Of a DNA stretch of 64,000 nucleotides, positions 43,833-53,356 are shown one piece after another. The notes under the pieces are model-generated. The model searched no databases. It was not told the origin of the DNA and was given only the letters and a program-made list of their open reading frames with translations. The DNA lies in NCBI GenBank assembly GCA_903927005.1, contig CAIYLH010000070.1:1-64000 (forward strand), in the 5' to 3' direction. A program made the position numbers and the translations under genes. Within the stretch, counting starts at the first letter, position 1; every line of letters starts with the position of its first letter. The stretch is from an uncultured Pseudomonadota bacterium (GTDB lineage: Bacteria; Pseudomonadota; Gammaproteobacteria; Steroidobacterales; Steroidobacteraceae).

Positions 43833-45110
43833 TTGCGCCATCGCCTGCCCCTGCCGTCGCTGTTCATACTCGCGCTGCTGCTGTGCGGACGCTTGCCGAC
43901 CGGTCAGGCGGCCGAGACAGTGCCGCTGGCCGGCGCAGGCGAGCTGGTCGGCGCAGTCTTTACGCTCGCCGACCAGCGCTTGGCGGTCATGCCCGATGTT
44001 GCCGCCGCAAAGTGGGCCAGCGGCCAGCCAATCACCGACGCGAGCCGCGAGGCGATCGTGATTCGCGCCGCCGGCGACGGCGCAACCGCGCTGGGGCTCG
44101 GCCGGACCCCGGTGGAGGCCCTGTTCGAGCTGCAGGTGCGCCTCGCGCGCGAAACGCAGGAGGCACTGCACGCGCGCTGGCGTCGCGACGGCTACCACGA
44201 GCCCGGGCCAGTGCCGTCGCTGGCCAACGTGCTGCGCCCGCAGCTAGACCGGCTGACCCGAGAGTTAATGCAGGCGCTGTATCTGGCGGCCCCCTCGTCG
44301 GCAGGCCAGGACCTGGCCGCCATCGCCGCCGAGAAATTGCCCCGCCAACGCTGGTCGGATAGTGCGCGCGCGGAGTTTGTCGCGGCGCTGGCACAGGTGC
44401 GTCTGGAGGGCGCACGCACTCCGGCGCGGGCGCGGGCAGCAGGGGTGCTGCGCATCGGCACGCCGGGCGACTACGCGCCGTTTGCGACCCTGCACGATGA
44501 CAGACTCGAAGGCTCCGACGTGGACCTCGCCGTGCGCCTCGCAGCCACACTGGGCCTGCGGCCGGTATTCATCGCCAGCCGCTGGGGCACGCTGGTCGAC
44601 GACCTGCAAGCGGACCGCTTCGACCTTGCGATTGGCGGCATCTCGATCACCGAGGCGCGCCGCACGCGGGCGTCATTCTCGCTGCCGCTTGCGCGCGGCG
44701 GCAAGACGGCAATAGGCCGCTGCCGCGACCGCGATCGCCTCGCCACCTGGGCCGCCATCGACCACGACGGCGTGCGGATCATCGAGAACGCCGGCGGCAC
44801 CAACGAGGGCTTCGCCCGACGCCAGCTGCGTCACGCCGCACTGCTCATACACCCGGACAACCGCACCGTCTTCGCCGAGCTCAGCGCCGACCGCGCCGAC
44901 GTGATGTTCACCGACGATACCGAGATCGCGCTGGTGACGCACCAGCGGCCGGAGCTGTGCCGCCTGCTCAGCGAACTGTACGACCCGGCAGAAAAGGCCA
45001 TCCTGCTACCGCACGACGGCGGCTGGACCGAGGAGGTGGACGGATGGCTGCGTCAGGCGCTAGCGCAGGGCCTGCCTGCAGCATTGCTGGCCGAGCATCT
45101 GGCGCGCTGA
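43833..45110 (+). CDS. periplasmic chorismate mutase-cyclohexadienyl dehydratase fusion
   Basis: The 425-residue product has a signal peptide (LPSLFILALLLCGRLPTGQA). An AroQ-gamma-like chorismate mutase domain follows, with ADQRLAVMPDVAAAKWA, ASREAIVIRAAGDG and FELQVRLARETQEALHAR. Its second domain, from about residue 205, resembles PheC-type cyclohexadienyl dehydratase, a solute-binding-protein fold (VLRIGTPGDYAPFATLHDDR, then GSDVDLAVRLAATLGL). Together they could convert chorismate to prephenate to phenylpyruvate outside the cytoplasm. The TTG start at 43833 has CGGAG nearby. Both parts are known as separate secreted enzymes. Confidence 0.8.
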   Translation: MRHRLPLPSLFILALLLCGRLPTGQAAETVPLAGAGELVGAVFTLADQRLAVMPDVAAAKWASGQPITDASREAIVIRAAGDGATALGLGRTPVEALFELQVRLARETQEALHARWRRDGYHEPGPVPSLANVLRPQLDRLTRELMQALYLAAPSSAGQDLAAIAAEKLPRQRWSDSARAEFVAALAQVRLEGARTPARARAAGVLRIGTPGDYAPFATLHDDRLEGSDVDLAVRLAATLGLRPVFIASRWGTLVDDLQADRFDLAIGGISITEARRTRASFSLPLARGGKTAIGRCRDRDRLATWAAIDHDGVRIIENAGGTNEGFARRQLRHAALLIHPDNRTVFAELSADRADVMFTDDTEIALVTHQRPELCRLLSELYDPAEKAILLPHDGGWTEEVDGWLRQALAQGLPAALLAEHLAR

Positions 45111-45194
45111 ACGGCTTGCGCTGCGGCATCTGCGGAGGGCCTGCGGACCGCGCACGTGATCCGATGGCGTCCCGCAATCGACGACGGCAGGACG

Positions 45195-45584
45195 ATGGAC
45201 AGCACTACGCTTTGCACTCCCTACGAGCTCCTCGGTCACGACGCCGGCGTCGCAGCACTGGTCAACCGGTTCTATGACCTGATGGATCAGGAGCCGGCCT
45301 ACGCACCGCTACGCCAAATGCACGCGGCAGACCTTGCGCCGATGCGCGACAAGCTGAACGACTGGCTGGCTGGCTGGCTAGGCGGACCACAGCGCTACCA
45401 CGACCGTCCGGATGCGGCCTGTATAGGCAGCGCCCATGCCCCCTACGCGATCGACGCGGCAATGCGCGACCAATGGCTGGACTGTATGTTCCGGGCGCTG
45501 GACGGGATAGATGCGTCCGCCGCGGCGCAGGCCCGCATCCGCCCACCGCTCGCGGCAATGGCGGAGATGCTACGTAACCGCTGA
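45195..45584 (+). CDS. group II truncated haemoglobin
   Basis: The 129-residue protein has the 2-on-2 globin pattern: VNRFYDLMDQEP (B helix Tyr), LNDWLAGWLGGPQRYHDR, SAHAPYAI with the proximal His, and RDQWLDCMFRALDGID with the Trp typical of group II. Such globins bind oxygen or NO. The ATG at 45195 is chosen to match family length. It sits 84 bases downstream of the fused aromatic-pathway gene and might share its transcript, though no functional link is known. Confidence 0.9.
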   Translation: MDSTTLCTPYELLGHDAGVAALVNRFYDLMDQEPAYAPLRQMHAADLAPMRDKLNDWLAGWLGGPQRYHDRPDAACIGSAHAPYAIDAAMRDQWLDCMFRALDGIDASAAAQARIRPPLAAMAEMLRNR

Positions 45585-45690
45585 ACGCCGGCGTCGCCGC
45601 CATGCGATCGGCTGACGTAGACTCAGGGTGCGCCCGGCATAGACGGCCCACCGCGCACCTGCTTTGCACGCCCACCCGAGGAATCTCACC

Positions 45691-46971
45691 ATGCTCACGC
45701 GCCGACAACTGCTGGCAAATGCCACCCTTGCGAGCGGTGCCGCGCTGGCGCTCGGCCGAGCCGCCGACGCGGACGCCGCCACCAGCAGACTGCCGCCGGC
45801 GATCGCTGCCCTGCGCTCGCGCCACGCCGAAGCCGCGCCCATCAGTGCTGACGAGCATCGCGCGCGCATGGAACACGCGCGCCAGTTGCTGACCGAGCGC
45901 GGCCTCGACGCACTGGTGCTGGCCGAAGGCACGTCGCTGACCTATTTCACCGGCGCCAGCTGGTGGGGCAGCGAGCGTCTGTTCGCGGCAGTCATACCGG
46001 TGCGCGGGCAGCCCTTTTACGTCTGCCCCGCGTTCGAGGAAGGCCGGGCGCGCGAGCAACTCACCGACGGCGAGCACGCCGACGTACGTATCTGGCAGGA
46101 GGATGAGAGCCCATACCAGCGCCTCGCGCAGGGCCTGCAGGACCGCGGCATCGCCGCCGGCCGCGTCGGACTCGAGGAGAACGTGCGGTTCGTGTTCGCC
46201 GATGGCATCGCGGCCGCCGCGCCACAGCTGAAGCTGGTCAGCGGCACAGCGGTCACGGCCGGCTGCCGGATGATCAAGAGCGCGCACGAAATCGCCCTGA
46301 TGCGGCTCGCCTCGCAAGTCACGCTCGCCGCGTACGAGGCCACCTACCGCTCGATCCGCGTCGGCATGACCCAATACGAAGTCAGCGAACTGTCGCGCCA
46401 GGCGCACGATCGGCTGGGCTTCACAGGCGCCGCCGACCTCGTGCTGATCGACGCGTCGTCCGCGTTCCCACATGGCTCGGTCAAGCCGCAGCACATCGCG
46501 GAAAACTCGCTGGTGCTGTTTGACGGCGGCTGCGACGTGCACGGCTACAAGTCGGACCTCACTCGCACGTTCGTCCTCGGCAAGCCGAGCGCCCGCATGA
46601 AATCCGTGTTTGAGGTCGTACAGCGGGCGCAGCGGGCGGCACTCGAGGCGGCCCGCCCGGGTGTCGAGTGCAGTGCCATCGACGCCGCCGCGCGGGCGGT
46701 AGTGACGGCCGCAGGGCACGGCCCGGACTACCGCACGTTCACGCACCGGCTGGGACACGGCATGGGCATGGACGGTCACGAATGGCCGTACCTCGTGCGT
46801 GGCAACGCCACGCTGCTGGCAGCCGGCATGACCACCAGCAACGAGCCTGGCATCTACCTGCGCGGCGAATTCGGCGTGCGGCTCGAGGACGACATGCACA
46901 TCACTAGCGACGGCGCGGAACTGTTCACGCATCGCAGCCGCTCGCTCGAGGAGCCGTTCGCGCCGGCCTGA
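45691..46971 (+). CDS. secreted M24 (Xaa-Pro-type) aminopeptidase
   Basis: The 426-residue protein has a Tat-like start (MLTRRQLLANATLASGAALA) suggesting export in a folded state. Its pita-bread domain has all five metal ligands: Asp in FDGGCDV, Asp in KSDLTRTF, His in HRLGHGMGMDGHE, Glu in SNEPGIYL and Glu in VRLEDDMHI. It is therefore probably an active metallopeptidase of the M24 group with creatinase-like N-domain. The ATG at 45691 has GAGGAA upstream. The gene ends 9 bases from the convergent PPK2 stop. Confidence 0.92.
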   Translation: MLTRRQLLANATLASGAALALGRAADADAATSRLPPAIAALRSRHAEAAPISADEHRARMEHARQLLTERGLDALVLAEGTSLTYFTGASWWGSERLFAAVIPVRGQPFYVCPAFEEGRAREQLTDGEHADVRIWQEDESPYQRLAQGLQDRGIAAGRVGLEENVRFVFADGIAAAAPQLKLVSGTAVTAGCRMIKSAHEIALMRLASQVTLAAYEATYRSIRVGMTQYEVSELSRQAHDRLGFTGAADLVLIDASSAFPHGSVKPQHIAENSLVLFDGGCDVHGYKSDLTRTFVLGKPSARMKSVFEVVQRAQRAALEAARPGVECSAIDAAARAVVTAAGHGPDYRTFTHRLGHGMGMDGHEWPYLVRGNATLLAAGMTTSNEPGIYLRGEFGVRLEDDMHITSDGAELFTHRSRSLEEPFAPA

Positions 46972-46980
46972 GCGTCGCTG

Positions 46981-47889
46981 TCAGTCGGCGGCGATCAGGC
47001 GCCGACGCGCGAGGCGCAGCCTGCGCTCGTCGGCCGGGGTCGGAGTTGGCAGCTTCAGCCCTAGGGACCGGATCGTGCCACTGAGGATCGCGGCGATGCT
47101 GGCCCGCGCAACGTGCTTGTGGTCGGCCGGAATGACGTGCCACGGCGCCCACTCGGTGCTCGTGGCCCGCAGCATGTCCTGATAGGCGCCCATATAGTCG
47201 TCCCAGTAGCTGCGCTCCTCGAGGTCGGCGGCCGAGAACTTCCAATGCTTCTCGCTCGCGTCGATCCGCTGCAGCAGACGGCGCTGCTGCTCTGCCTTCG
47301 AAACGTTCAGGAAGAACTTCAGGATCACGGTGCCGTTGCGTACCAAATGCCGCTCAAAGGCATTGATGTCCTCGTACCTGTCACGCCAGAAACGTGGGCC
47401 GCGTGACCCAGGGGGCAGCCGCTGCGCGGCGATCATCTCCGGATGCACCTTCACGATCAGCACGTCCTCGTAGTAGGAACGGTTGAACAAGCCGATCCGC
47501 CCGCGTTCAGGAACGTGCTGGAAATAGCGCCACAGAAAGGTGTGATCGAGCTCCGACTCGGTCGGGGTTGCGAAACTGTGCACATCGCAGCCCTGCGGGC
47601 TGACCCCGGACATCACGTGCTTGATCGTGCCGTCCTTGCCTGAGGCATCCATCCCTTGCACCACCACCAGCACCGAATAGGTATCGCTCGCCCACAGCAA
47701 CTCCTGCGCCCGGGCCAGCTCCTCGCGACTGATCTCAAGCAACTCCTCAGCGCGCGCCTTGACCGACTCGCTGCCGCGGGGCAGCAGGTCGTCACCGCCG
47801 GCATCGGACGGATTATGGTCGCGGATGCGGATCCGACTGCCGGGTGGTACGCGATAGCGCTTGATCAGGCGATGGTGGTGTTTAGACAT
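46981..47889 (-). CDS. polyphosphate kinase 2 (PPK2 family)
   Basis: The 302-residue protein has the Walker A loop VVVQGMDASGKDGTIKHVMS, the ELDHTFLWRYFQHVPERGRI lid and GLFNRSYYEDVLIVKVHPE. It ends in a basic tail. PPK2 enzymes phosphorylate nucleoside mono- or diphosphates using polyphosphate. The HVMSGVSPQG context is closer to class III (AMP/ADP) than to class I, but this is inference. The ATG at 47889 opens MSKHHHRLIKRYRVPPGSR, and the in-frame extension upstream is rejected. Confidence 0.9.
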   Translation of the reverse strand: MSKHHHRLIKRYRVPPGSRIRIRDHNPSDAGGDDLLPRGSESVKARAEELLEISREELARAQELLWASDTYSVLVVVQGMDASGKDGTIKHVMSGVSPQGCDVHSFATPTESELDHTFLWRYFQHVPERGRIGLFNRSYYEDVLIVKVHPEMIAAQRLPPGSRGPRFWRDRYEDINAFERHLVRNGTVILKFFLNVSKAEQQRRLLQRIDASEKHWKFSAADLEERSYWDDYMGAYQDMLRATSTEWAPWHVIPADHKHVARASIAAILSGTIRSLGLKLPTPTPADERRLRLARRRLIAAD

Positions 47890-48025
47890 GCAATGGCTCC
47901 CCCTAGAGCGTCGGCGGCACGGCCACCTGCCACCATGAATACTCCGTCCTCGTGCCGCGCGAAAGCGCTGGAACCACACGCCGTGCCGCGCCACACTTGC
48001 GTCCCTGCCGACCGATCCGAGCCTC

Positions 48026-48733
48026 ATGACCGACCACCCCCCCCCGCCCGCCGCGGACGGCCCGCGCCGCGCGATCCGCTCCTTCGTCCGTCGCGCCGGC
48101 CGCATCACCGGCGGCCAGGCGCGCGCCCTCGAAGAGCTGTGGCCGCGCTATGGGGTCGACTATGCCGGCGGCCCACTGGACCTCGACGCCGTATTCGGTC
48201 GGCACGCACCGCGGACCATGGAGATCGGCTTCGGTGACGGCGAGACGCTGGTCGCGTTGGCGGCAGCGCACCCGGAACGGGACTACCTGGGCCTCGAGGT
48301 ACATCCGCCGGGCATCGGCCACTGTCTGCTGCGCGCAGCTGAGGCGGAGCTGTCCAACCTGCGCGTGATCAGCCATGACGCGGTCGAGGTGCTCGAGCGC
48401 GGCATCGCCCCGGGCACCCTCGACGAAGTGCTGGTCTACTTTCCCGATCCCTGGCCCAAGAAGCGCCACCACAAGCGCCGCATCGTGCAAGCGAGCTTCG
48501 CCTCGCTGGTCGCCAGCCGCCTCGCTCCGGCGGGACGACTGCGTCTGGCCACAGACTGGGTACCGTACGCGCAGTGGATGCGCGAGGTGCTCGACGCCAG
48601 TGCCGACTACGTGAACGCCGCCGGCGAAGCAGGCTACGTGGAGCGACCGGCTGAACGGCCGGTGACGAAGTTCGAGCGACGCGGCGCCCGCCTCGGACAC
48701 GAAGTCAGGGACATGGCCTACCTGCGACGCTGA
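48026..48733 (+). CDS. trmB: tRNA (guanine-46-N7)-methyltransferase
   Basis: The 235-residue protein has the SAM motif MEIGFGDGETLVALAA, EVHPPGIGHCLL, the tRNA-contact segment LVYFPDPWPKKRHHKRRIVQ, and the C-terminal TKFERRGARLGHEVRDM. TrmB puts m7G at position 46 of tRNAs. Length is in the usual range. The ATG at 48026 is divergent from ppk2 across 136 bases. It converges on the MarC-like gene. Confidence 0.95.
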   Translation: MTDHPPPPAADGPRRAIRSFVRRAGRITGGQARALEELWPRYGVDYAGGPLDLDAVFGRHAPRTMEIGFGDGETLVALAAAHPERDYLGLEVHPPGIGHCLLRAAEAELSNLRVISHDAVEVLERGIAPGTLDEVLVYFPDPWPKKRHHKRRIVQASFASLVASRLAPAGRLRLATDWVPYAQWMREVLDASADYVNAAGEAGYVERPAERPVTKFERRGARLGHEVRDMAYLRR

Positions 48734-48742
48734 TCCGACCAC

Positions 48743-49363
48743 TCAGGCGAGGTGGAATGCCTGCTTGAGCCCGTCGATGACGAACTGCACGGCGAGGGCT
48801 GCGAGCACGACACCGGCTATGCGCGCAACGACGTTAGCGCCCGTCACACCGAACAGCCGCATCACCACCGGGGCGAGCAGCATCGCGCCCAACGACGCGG
48901 CGACGACCAGCGCGAGCACCGCCAGTAGCCCCGCGTACAACAGCGGGTCATGGCGCGCAGAGCCAAATGTCAGCAATACCGTCGCCAGCGAGCCAGGCCC
49001 GGAAATCAACGGAAACGCCAATGGAAACACCGAGATATCGGCACGGCGCCGCGTCTCGGCATTTTCCTCGGGGGTCGTCTTCTCCTCGCGCGCAAACACC
49101 ATGTCCAGCGCGATCAGGAACAGCATGATGCCGCCACCGATGCGGAACGCCTCGATACTGATGTCCATCACACCGAGGAACCAGCGGCCGCCGAGGGCGA
49201 AGGCGGCGAAGATGAGAAATGCTATGACGCTCGACTTGAACGCCATGCGCCGCCGGTAACCGCTGCTGGCCCCTTCCGTCATCGTGGCGAAAATAGGCGC
49301 AAGCGACGGCGGATCGACCACCACGAACATCACTACGAAGAATTTGAGCAGGTCGTCCAGCAT
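48743..49363 (-). CDS. MarC-family integral membrane protein
   Basis: The 206-residue protein has six predicted helices, starting MLDDLLKFFVVMFVVVDPPS and including IGGGIMLFLIALDMVF and PLAFPLISGPGSLATVLLTF. This is the MarC (UPF0056) family, whose transport role is unclear. The ATG at 49363 is preferred over one 27 bases upstream. The Rieske gene at 49414 precedes it in the same direction with a 50-base gap. Confidence 0.9.
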   Translation of the reverse strand: MLDDLLKFFVVMFVVVDPPSLAPIFATMTEGASSGYRRRMAFKSSVIAFLIFAAFALGGRWFLGVMDISIEAFRIGGGIMLFLIALDMVFAREEKTTPEENAETRRRADISVFPLAFPLISGPGSLATVLLTFGSARHDPLLYAGLLAVLALVVAASLGAMLLAPVVMRLFGVTGANVVARIAGVVLAALAVQFVIDGLKQAFHLA

Positions 49364-49413
49364 GGCCTCGCCTTGGAGCGCATCGAGCATAGCAGCCCGA
49401 CACGGGCGGTTCG

Positions 49414-49806
49414 TCAGGTGGGCGGTGCGAGCACGTCAGAGCCAGTCCCTAGGCGCACCTCGCCAGCCACCAACTCGACGCGGATCCGACGCAGCGATGC
49501 CCCCGTGCAGGGACCGCCCACGCAGCGCCCGGTGGCACGCTCGAACTTCGCGCCGTGCGAGCGGCAGATCAGCAGCCGGCCGTCGGGCGCGTAGAAGTCG
49601 TCCGGACTCAAGTTCAGCGCGTGGCCCGCGTGCGGACAGCGATTGAGCCACGCGTGCACCGCGTCGCCGTCGCGCACTACGAAACCGCGCAAGGGCCACT
49701 CCCCCTCGCCAATCTGGAACTCGCGCGCACCGTTCGCCGGAATGTCTTCCAGCGCGCAGATCACCCCTGCGCCCGCCACCCGCGGCAGCGCGTCAGCGGG
49801 GCACAT
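49414..49806 (-). CDS. Rieske (2Fe-2S) domain protein
   Basis: The 130-residue protein has NRCPHAGHALNL and LLICRSHGAKFERATGRCVG, with CxH and CxxH ligands. The middle spacing is slightly longer than in ferredoxins of oxygenases. It is a small Rieske protein of unknown partner. The start overlaps the ampG stop by 14 bases, so it is co-translated with that operon. It is different in sequence from the ferredoxin at 31790. Confidence 0.85.
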   Translation of the reverse strand: MCPADALPRVAGAGVICALEDIPANGAREFQIGEGEWPLRGFVVRDGDAVHAWLNRCPHAGHALNLSPDDFYAPDGRLLICRSHGAKFERATGRCVGGPCTGASLRRIRVELVAGEVRLGTGSDVLAPPT

Positions 49807-51064
49807 CGATCGACCTGATTCGCTCGCGCAGCCACCAGACGGTGACGAGGCCAGGCATGCCCAGCGCGAAGCTGACGATATAGTAGGTCGGCCAGCCGGC
49901 GTGATCGGCGACCCAGCCCGCCGGCCAACCCAGGCCGTAGCGCGGCAGCTGCGACAGCGTCGATAGCAGCGCGTACTGGAAGGCGCTGAAACGAATGTCG
50001 CATAGCGCCATCATCAGTGCCACAACCGCGACATTGCCCATCGCGTGGGTCACGTGCTCGACGATGACCGCGAAGTACATGACCGGGTAGTTCTTGCCGG
50101 CGAGCGCGAGCGCGAAATAGGCGAGATTGGAGAGCGCCTGCATCACGCCGAAGGCGAGCATGGCCCGCAGCAGGCCCAGACGCACCATCCAGATGCCGCC
50201 CAGCACCGAGCCACCGATGGCCGCGGCGACCCAAATGATCTTGATGACGACACCGATCTCGGTCTTCGAGAAGCCCGTGTCCATCATGAAGGGCGTGAAC
50301 AGCTTCAGCGAGAACGCATCGCCCAGCTTGAACAGCATCACCAGCACCAGCAACCCGCGTGCCCCCGGCGAACCGAGTAGTTCGCGCAGCGGAATCACGA
50401 TTGACTCGCGTAGCGAGGCAGGCGGCGGCGAGAGCCGCACCGGCTCTGGCGCGCGCGTGGTGGCGAGCGCCAGCAACCCCATCAGCCCGGCCAGCGCCAG
50501 TATGGCCGGCCGCCAGCCGACGTGATCAGCGAGCACGAGCGCGATGGCCGGCGCGACATAGGCCGCAACCCGATAACCCACCGTCGCCGCGGTCACCGCC
50601 AGGCCGCGCTCGGCCGGCGCCGCCACATCGGTGCGGTAGGCGTCAATGACGATGTCCTGCGTCGCCGACAGGAACACGATCGCGACCGAACAGACCGTGA
50701 CGCCGACCAGCGATACCGCCGGATCCTGGAACGCCAGCATGGCGATCGCCACGGCGAGCAACACCTGCGAGGCAAGGATCCAGCCCCGGCGCCTGCCCAG
50801 AAACGGCAGCGGGTAGCGGTCGACCAGAGGCGCCCACAGGAACTTCAGCAGGTACGGCATCGCAACGTAGGAAACGATGCCTATCTGCGTGTTCGAGACG
50901 TGCACGTCCTTGAGCCACGCCTGCAGCGCACTCTCAGTCACCTGATTGGGAAAGCCCGAGGCGGCGCCCAGCACCATCAGGAGCAGCATCTTCGGACTCG
51001 CGAGAACCTCGCGCAGCGAAGGTTTGGGCGCGACCGGCGCGCCGACCTCAGATGGCGTGGTCAT
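49793..51064 (-). CDS. AmpG-like muropeptide/MFS transporter
   Basis: The 423-residue protein has twelve predicted helices and an MFS/AmpG pattern: MLLLMVLGAASGFPNQVTES, then LLKFLWAPLVDRYPLPFLGR and SATQDIVIDAYRTD. AmpG imports anhydro-muropeptides for cell wall recycling. It starts at 51064 within the 3' end of xthA (17-base overlap), so the genes form an operon with the Rieske protein downstream. Cell-wall recycling partners are not in the window, and a more general substrate is possible. Confidence 0.88.
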   Translation of the reverse strand: MTTPSEVGAPVAPKPSLREVLASPKMLLLMVLGAASGFPNQVTESALQAWLKDVHVSNTQIGIVSYVAMPYLLKFLWAPLVDRYPLPFLGRRRGWILASQVLLAVAIAMLAFQDPAVSLVGVTVCSVAIVFLSATQDIVIDAYRTDVAAPAERGLAVTAATVGYRVAAYVAPAIALVLADHVGWRPAILALAGLMGLLALATTRAPEPVRLSPPPASLRESIVIPLRELLGSPGARGLLVLVMLFKLGDAFSLKLFTPFMMDTGFSKTEIGVVIKIIWVAAAIGGSVLGGIWMVRLGLLRAMLAFGVMQALSNLAYFALALAGKNYPVMYFAVIVEHVTHAMGNVAVVALMMALCDIRFSAFQYALLSTLSQLPRYGLGWPAGWVADHAGWPTYYIVSFALGMPGLVTVWWLRERIRSIDVPR

Positions 51065-51821
51065 AGTCGAGAATCAGGGGTGCATGATCGGAGAAGCGGG
51101 TCGTCTTCCAGATACTCGCCGCGCGCACCTTGGCGGCGAGCGATGGGCTGACGATATGGTAGTCGATGCGCCAGCCGACGTTCTTAGCCCAGGCCTGACC
51201 GCGATTGGACCACCAGGTGTACTGGTCTGCGCCCGGTTCGACGGCGCGAAACGCATCGACCCAGCTGAGCTTGCCGAAGACGAGATCGAGCCAGGCGCGC
51301 TCCTCGGGCGTGAAGCCGGAGTTCTTCTGGTTGGAGCGCCAGTTCTTCAGGTCGATCTCCTTGTGGGCGATGTTCCAGTCACCACACAACACGACGTCGC
51401 GACGCGCGCGCTGCAGCTTGTCCAGCTGGGCCTCGAAATCGGCCAGACAACGAAACTTGGCCGCCTGGCGCTCCGGGCCCGAGGAACCGGACGGCAGGTA
51501 GACCGAGACGATCGAAAGGTTGCCGAAACGTACCTCAAGGTATCGACCCTCGCGGTCGAACTCCTCCGAGCCGAAGCCGCGGATCACCTTGTCGGGCTTG
51601 CGGCGCGAGTAGATCGCGACGCCGCTGTAGCCCTTCTTCTCAGCATGCAGCCACTCCGAGTGATAGCCGGCCGGATGGTAAAGCGGCTCGGTGATGTCGC
51701 CGTCCGTGCAGCGGGTCTCCTGCAAGCAGACGACGTCTAGTTCGTGCTGCGGCAGCCAGTCGTAGAAGCCCTTGCGCGCGGCAGAGCGGATTCCATTGCA
51801 GTTGAGCGTTGCGATTCGCAT
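51048..51821 (-). CDS. xthA: exodeoxyribonuclease III
   Basis: The 257-residue protein starts MRIATLNCNGIRSAARKGFY and has the EEP nuclease set: VVCLQETRC (metal Glu), YSGVAIYSRRKP, GDWNIAHKEIDLKNW (Asp and Asn), WWSNRG and SDHAPLILDYD (final Asp-His). It cleaves abasic DNA and removes nucleotides from 3' ends. The ATG at 51821 is chosen because the earlier in-frame start adds an atypical leader. It is divergent from pyrE across 70 bases. Confidence 0.95.
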   Translation of the reverse strand: MRIATLNCNGIRSAARKGFYDWLPQHELDVVCLQETRCTDGDITEPLYHPAGYHSEWLHAEKKGYSGVAIYSRRKPDKVIRGFGSEEFDREGRYLEVRFGNLSIVSVYLPSGSSGPERQAAKFRCLADFEAQLDKLQRARRDVVLCGDWNIAHKEIDLKNWRSNQKNSGFTPEERAWLDLVFGKLSWVDAFRAVEPGADQYTWWSNRGQAWAKNVGWRIDYHIVSPSLAAKVRAASIWKTTRFSDHAPLILDYDHAI

Positions 51822-51891
51822 GCTCGGATCATAGCAAGCGCGGCGCCCCGCTTGTCCGGACAGGGGGTTCTGGCGGAAACTATCGTCCATC

Positions 51892-52554
51892 ATGCAAGCC
51901 TTTCAACACGACTTCCTCGAACTCGCCGTGCGCCTTGGCGTACTGCGCTTCGGCTCCTTCACCCTCAAGTCAGGCCGGCAGAGCCCCTATTTCTTCAACG
52001 CAGGGCTGTTCGACACTGGCGCTGCGATCGCCGGCCTCGGTCGCGCCTACGCCGCCGCACTGCAGCGTTCGGGCATTGAGTTCGACATGCTATTTGGGCC
52101 TGCCTACAAGGGCATCCCGCTGGTCACCGCCACCGCCGCGGCACTGGCCGACGGCCAAGGCCGCGACGTCCCTTACTGCTTCAACCGCAAGGAAGCCAAG
52201 GATCACGGCGAAGGCGGGCGCATCGTCGGCCGCCCACTGGCAGGACGGGTACTGATCGTCGACGACGTGATCACCGCCGGGACCGCGATCCGTGAGTCGA
52301 TCGATATCATCCGCGCGGCGGGAGCGACCCCGGCAGGCGTACTGCTGGCGCTCGACCGTGAAGAGCGCGGCCGGGACTCGGCGCTATCGGCCGTGCAGGA
52401 GGTGCGCGCGAGCTTTGGGCTACCGGTGGTATCTATCCTGGCGCTAGCGGACCTCATCGCGGGCCTGCAGAGCGGGATCGGCGGCGTCGAGCCGGCCGTT
52501 CTTAGCGCCCTGCAGGCCTATAGGGCCGAATACGGGGCCCGAAACGAGACCTAA
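51892..52554 (+). CDS. pyrE: orotate phosphoribosyltransferase
   Basis: The 220-residue protein has [34 protein letters not shown] and the PRPP site [17 protein letters not shown], all normal for PyrE. It transfers ribose phosphate to orotate in UMP synthesis. A hypothetical coiled protein follows 94 bases downstream. The start ATG is the usual [12 protein letters not shown]. Confidence 0.97.
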   Translation: MQAFQHDFLELAVRLGVLRFGSFTLKSGRQSPYFFNAGLFDTGAAIAGLGRAYAAALQRSGIEFDMLFGPAYKGIPLVTATAAALADGQGRDVPYCFNRKEAKDHGEGGRIVGRPLAGRVLIVDDVITAGTAIRESIDIIRAAGATPAGVLLALDREERGRDSALSAVQEVRASFGLPVVSILALADLIAGLQSGIGGVEPAVLSALQAYRAEYGARNET

Positions 52555-52648
52555 GGCACTCGCCGACGCGGTCGAGCGTGACGAAATTCTCGGACCGCAC
52601 CCGCGACGCGTGCAAATTGACAGCGACTATCGGCACACTGCACCCCTA

Positions 52649-53356
52649 ATGTCCCTGCACATCCCTCGCCTGCTGCTCCTGCTCACCGTGCTCGCCACGG
52701 CGAGCACGCCTCTGGCCGGTGCCCCGCCGCCGGCGCGGGACAGCAGCAACAAGGCACGCGTGTACCGCTGGCTCGACGAGCGCGGCGGCGTACATTACGG
52801 CGATGCGATCCCGCCGCAATACGCCGACCAGGACCAGATCGTGCTAAACGGCCAGGGCGTACAGATAGGTGCCATCCCAGGCCGGCGCACCCCAGAACAA
52901 CTGCAGACGGAAGCGAGCCAGCACGCCGCCGAAGAACACACTCGCACAGTCACCGTGCAGGCCCGCCAGCGCGACCAGAACCTGCTGGCCACCTACCTGT
53001 CGGTAGAGGAAATTGAGGCACTGCGCGACCGTCGCGCGGAAATCGTCGAAGGACAGGCGCGCGTCACGACCCAGTACGTCGAGCAGCTACGCGCGCGTCA
53101 GGCACAGCTCGAGCAGCAAGCCCGCCACTTCAAGCCCTACAACACCGCCCCGAACGCAGCTCCGATGGCAGAGCGGCTGGCGGAGGACCTGGTGCGCACG
53201 ACCACCGACATTGCGACCCAGCAGCGCAACCTCGAGGCGAAACGCCAGGAACTGGACCGGATGAAGTCGCAGTTCGCGAGCGACATCGCCCGCTTCCGCG
53301 AGCTGAAGAAGATCGAGAGCGATTATTCGCGCGGCGCGGTACCGACGAAGAACTAG
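52649..53356 (+). CDS. DUF4124-domain secreted coiled-coil protein
   Basis: The 235-residue protein has a signal peptide ([20 protein letters not shown]), a short DUF4124 domain ([20 protein letters not shown]) near residues 35-60, and a long alpha-helical region with heptad-like Glu/Gln/Arg repeats (about 100-225). DUF4124 proteins are periplasmic and mostly uncharacterised. It ends four bases inside the convergent dut 3' end. The ATG at 52649 was chosen before the signal peptide. Confidence 0.8.
   Translation: MSLHIPRLLLLLTVLATASTPLAGAPPPARDSSNKARVYRWLDERGGVHYGDAIPPQYADQDQIVLNGQGVQIGAIPGRRTPEQLQTEASQHAAEEHTRTVTVQARQRDQNLLATYLSVEEIEALRDRRAEIVEGQARVTTQYVEQLRARQAQLEQQARHFKPYNTAPNAAPMAERLAEDLVRTTTDIATQQRNLEAKRQELDRMKSQFASDIARFRELKKIESDYSRGAVPTKN

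Noticed and set aside
45262-46932. A 556-codon open frame on the minus strand
   Set aside because: It lies antisense to the globin and M24 genes, which have clear family motifs. Its His-, Arg- and Ala-rich product is a shadow of GC-rich codons.
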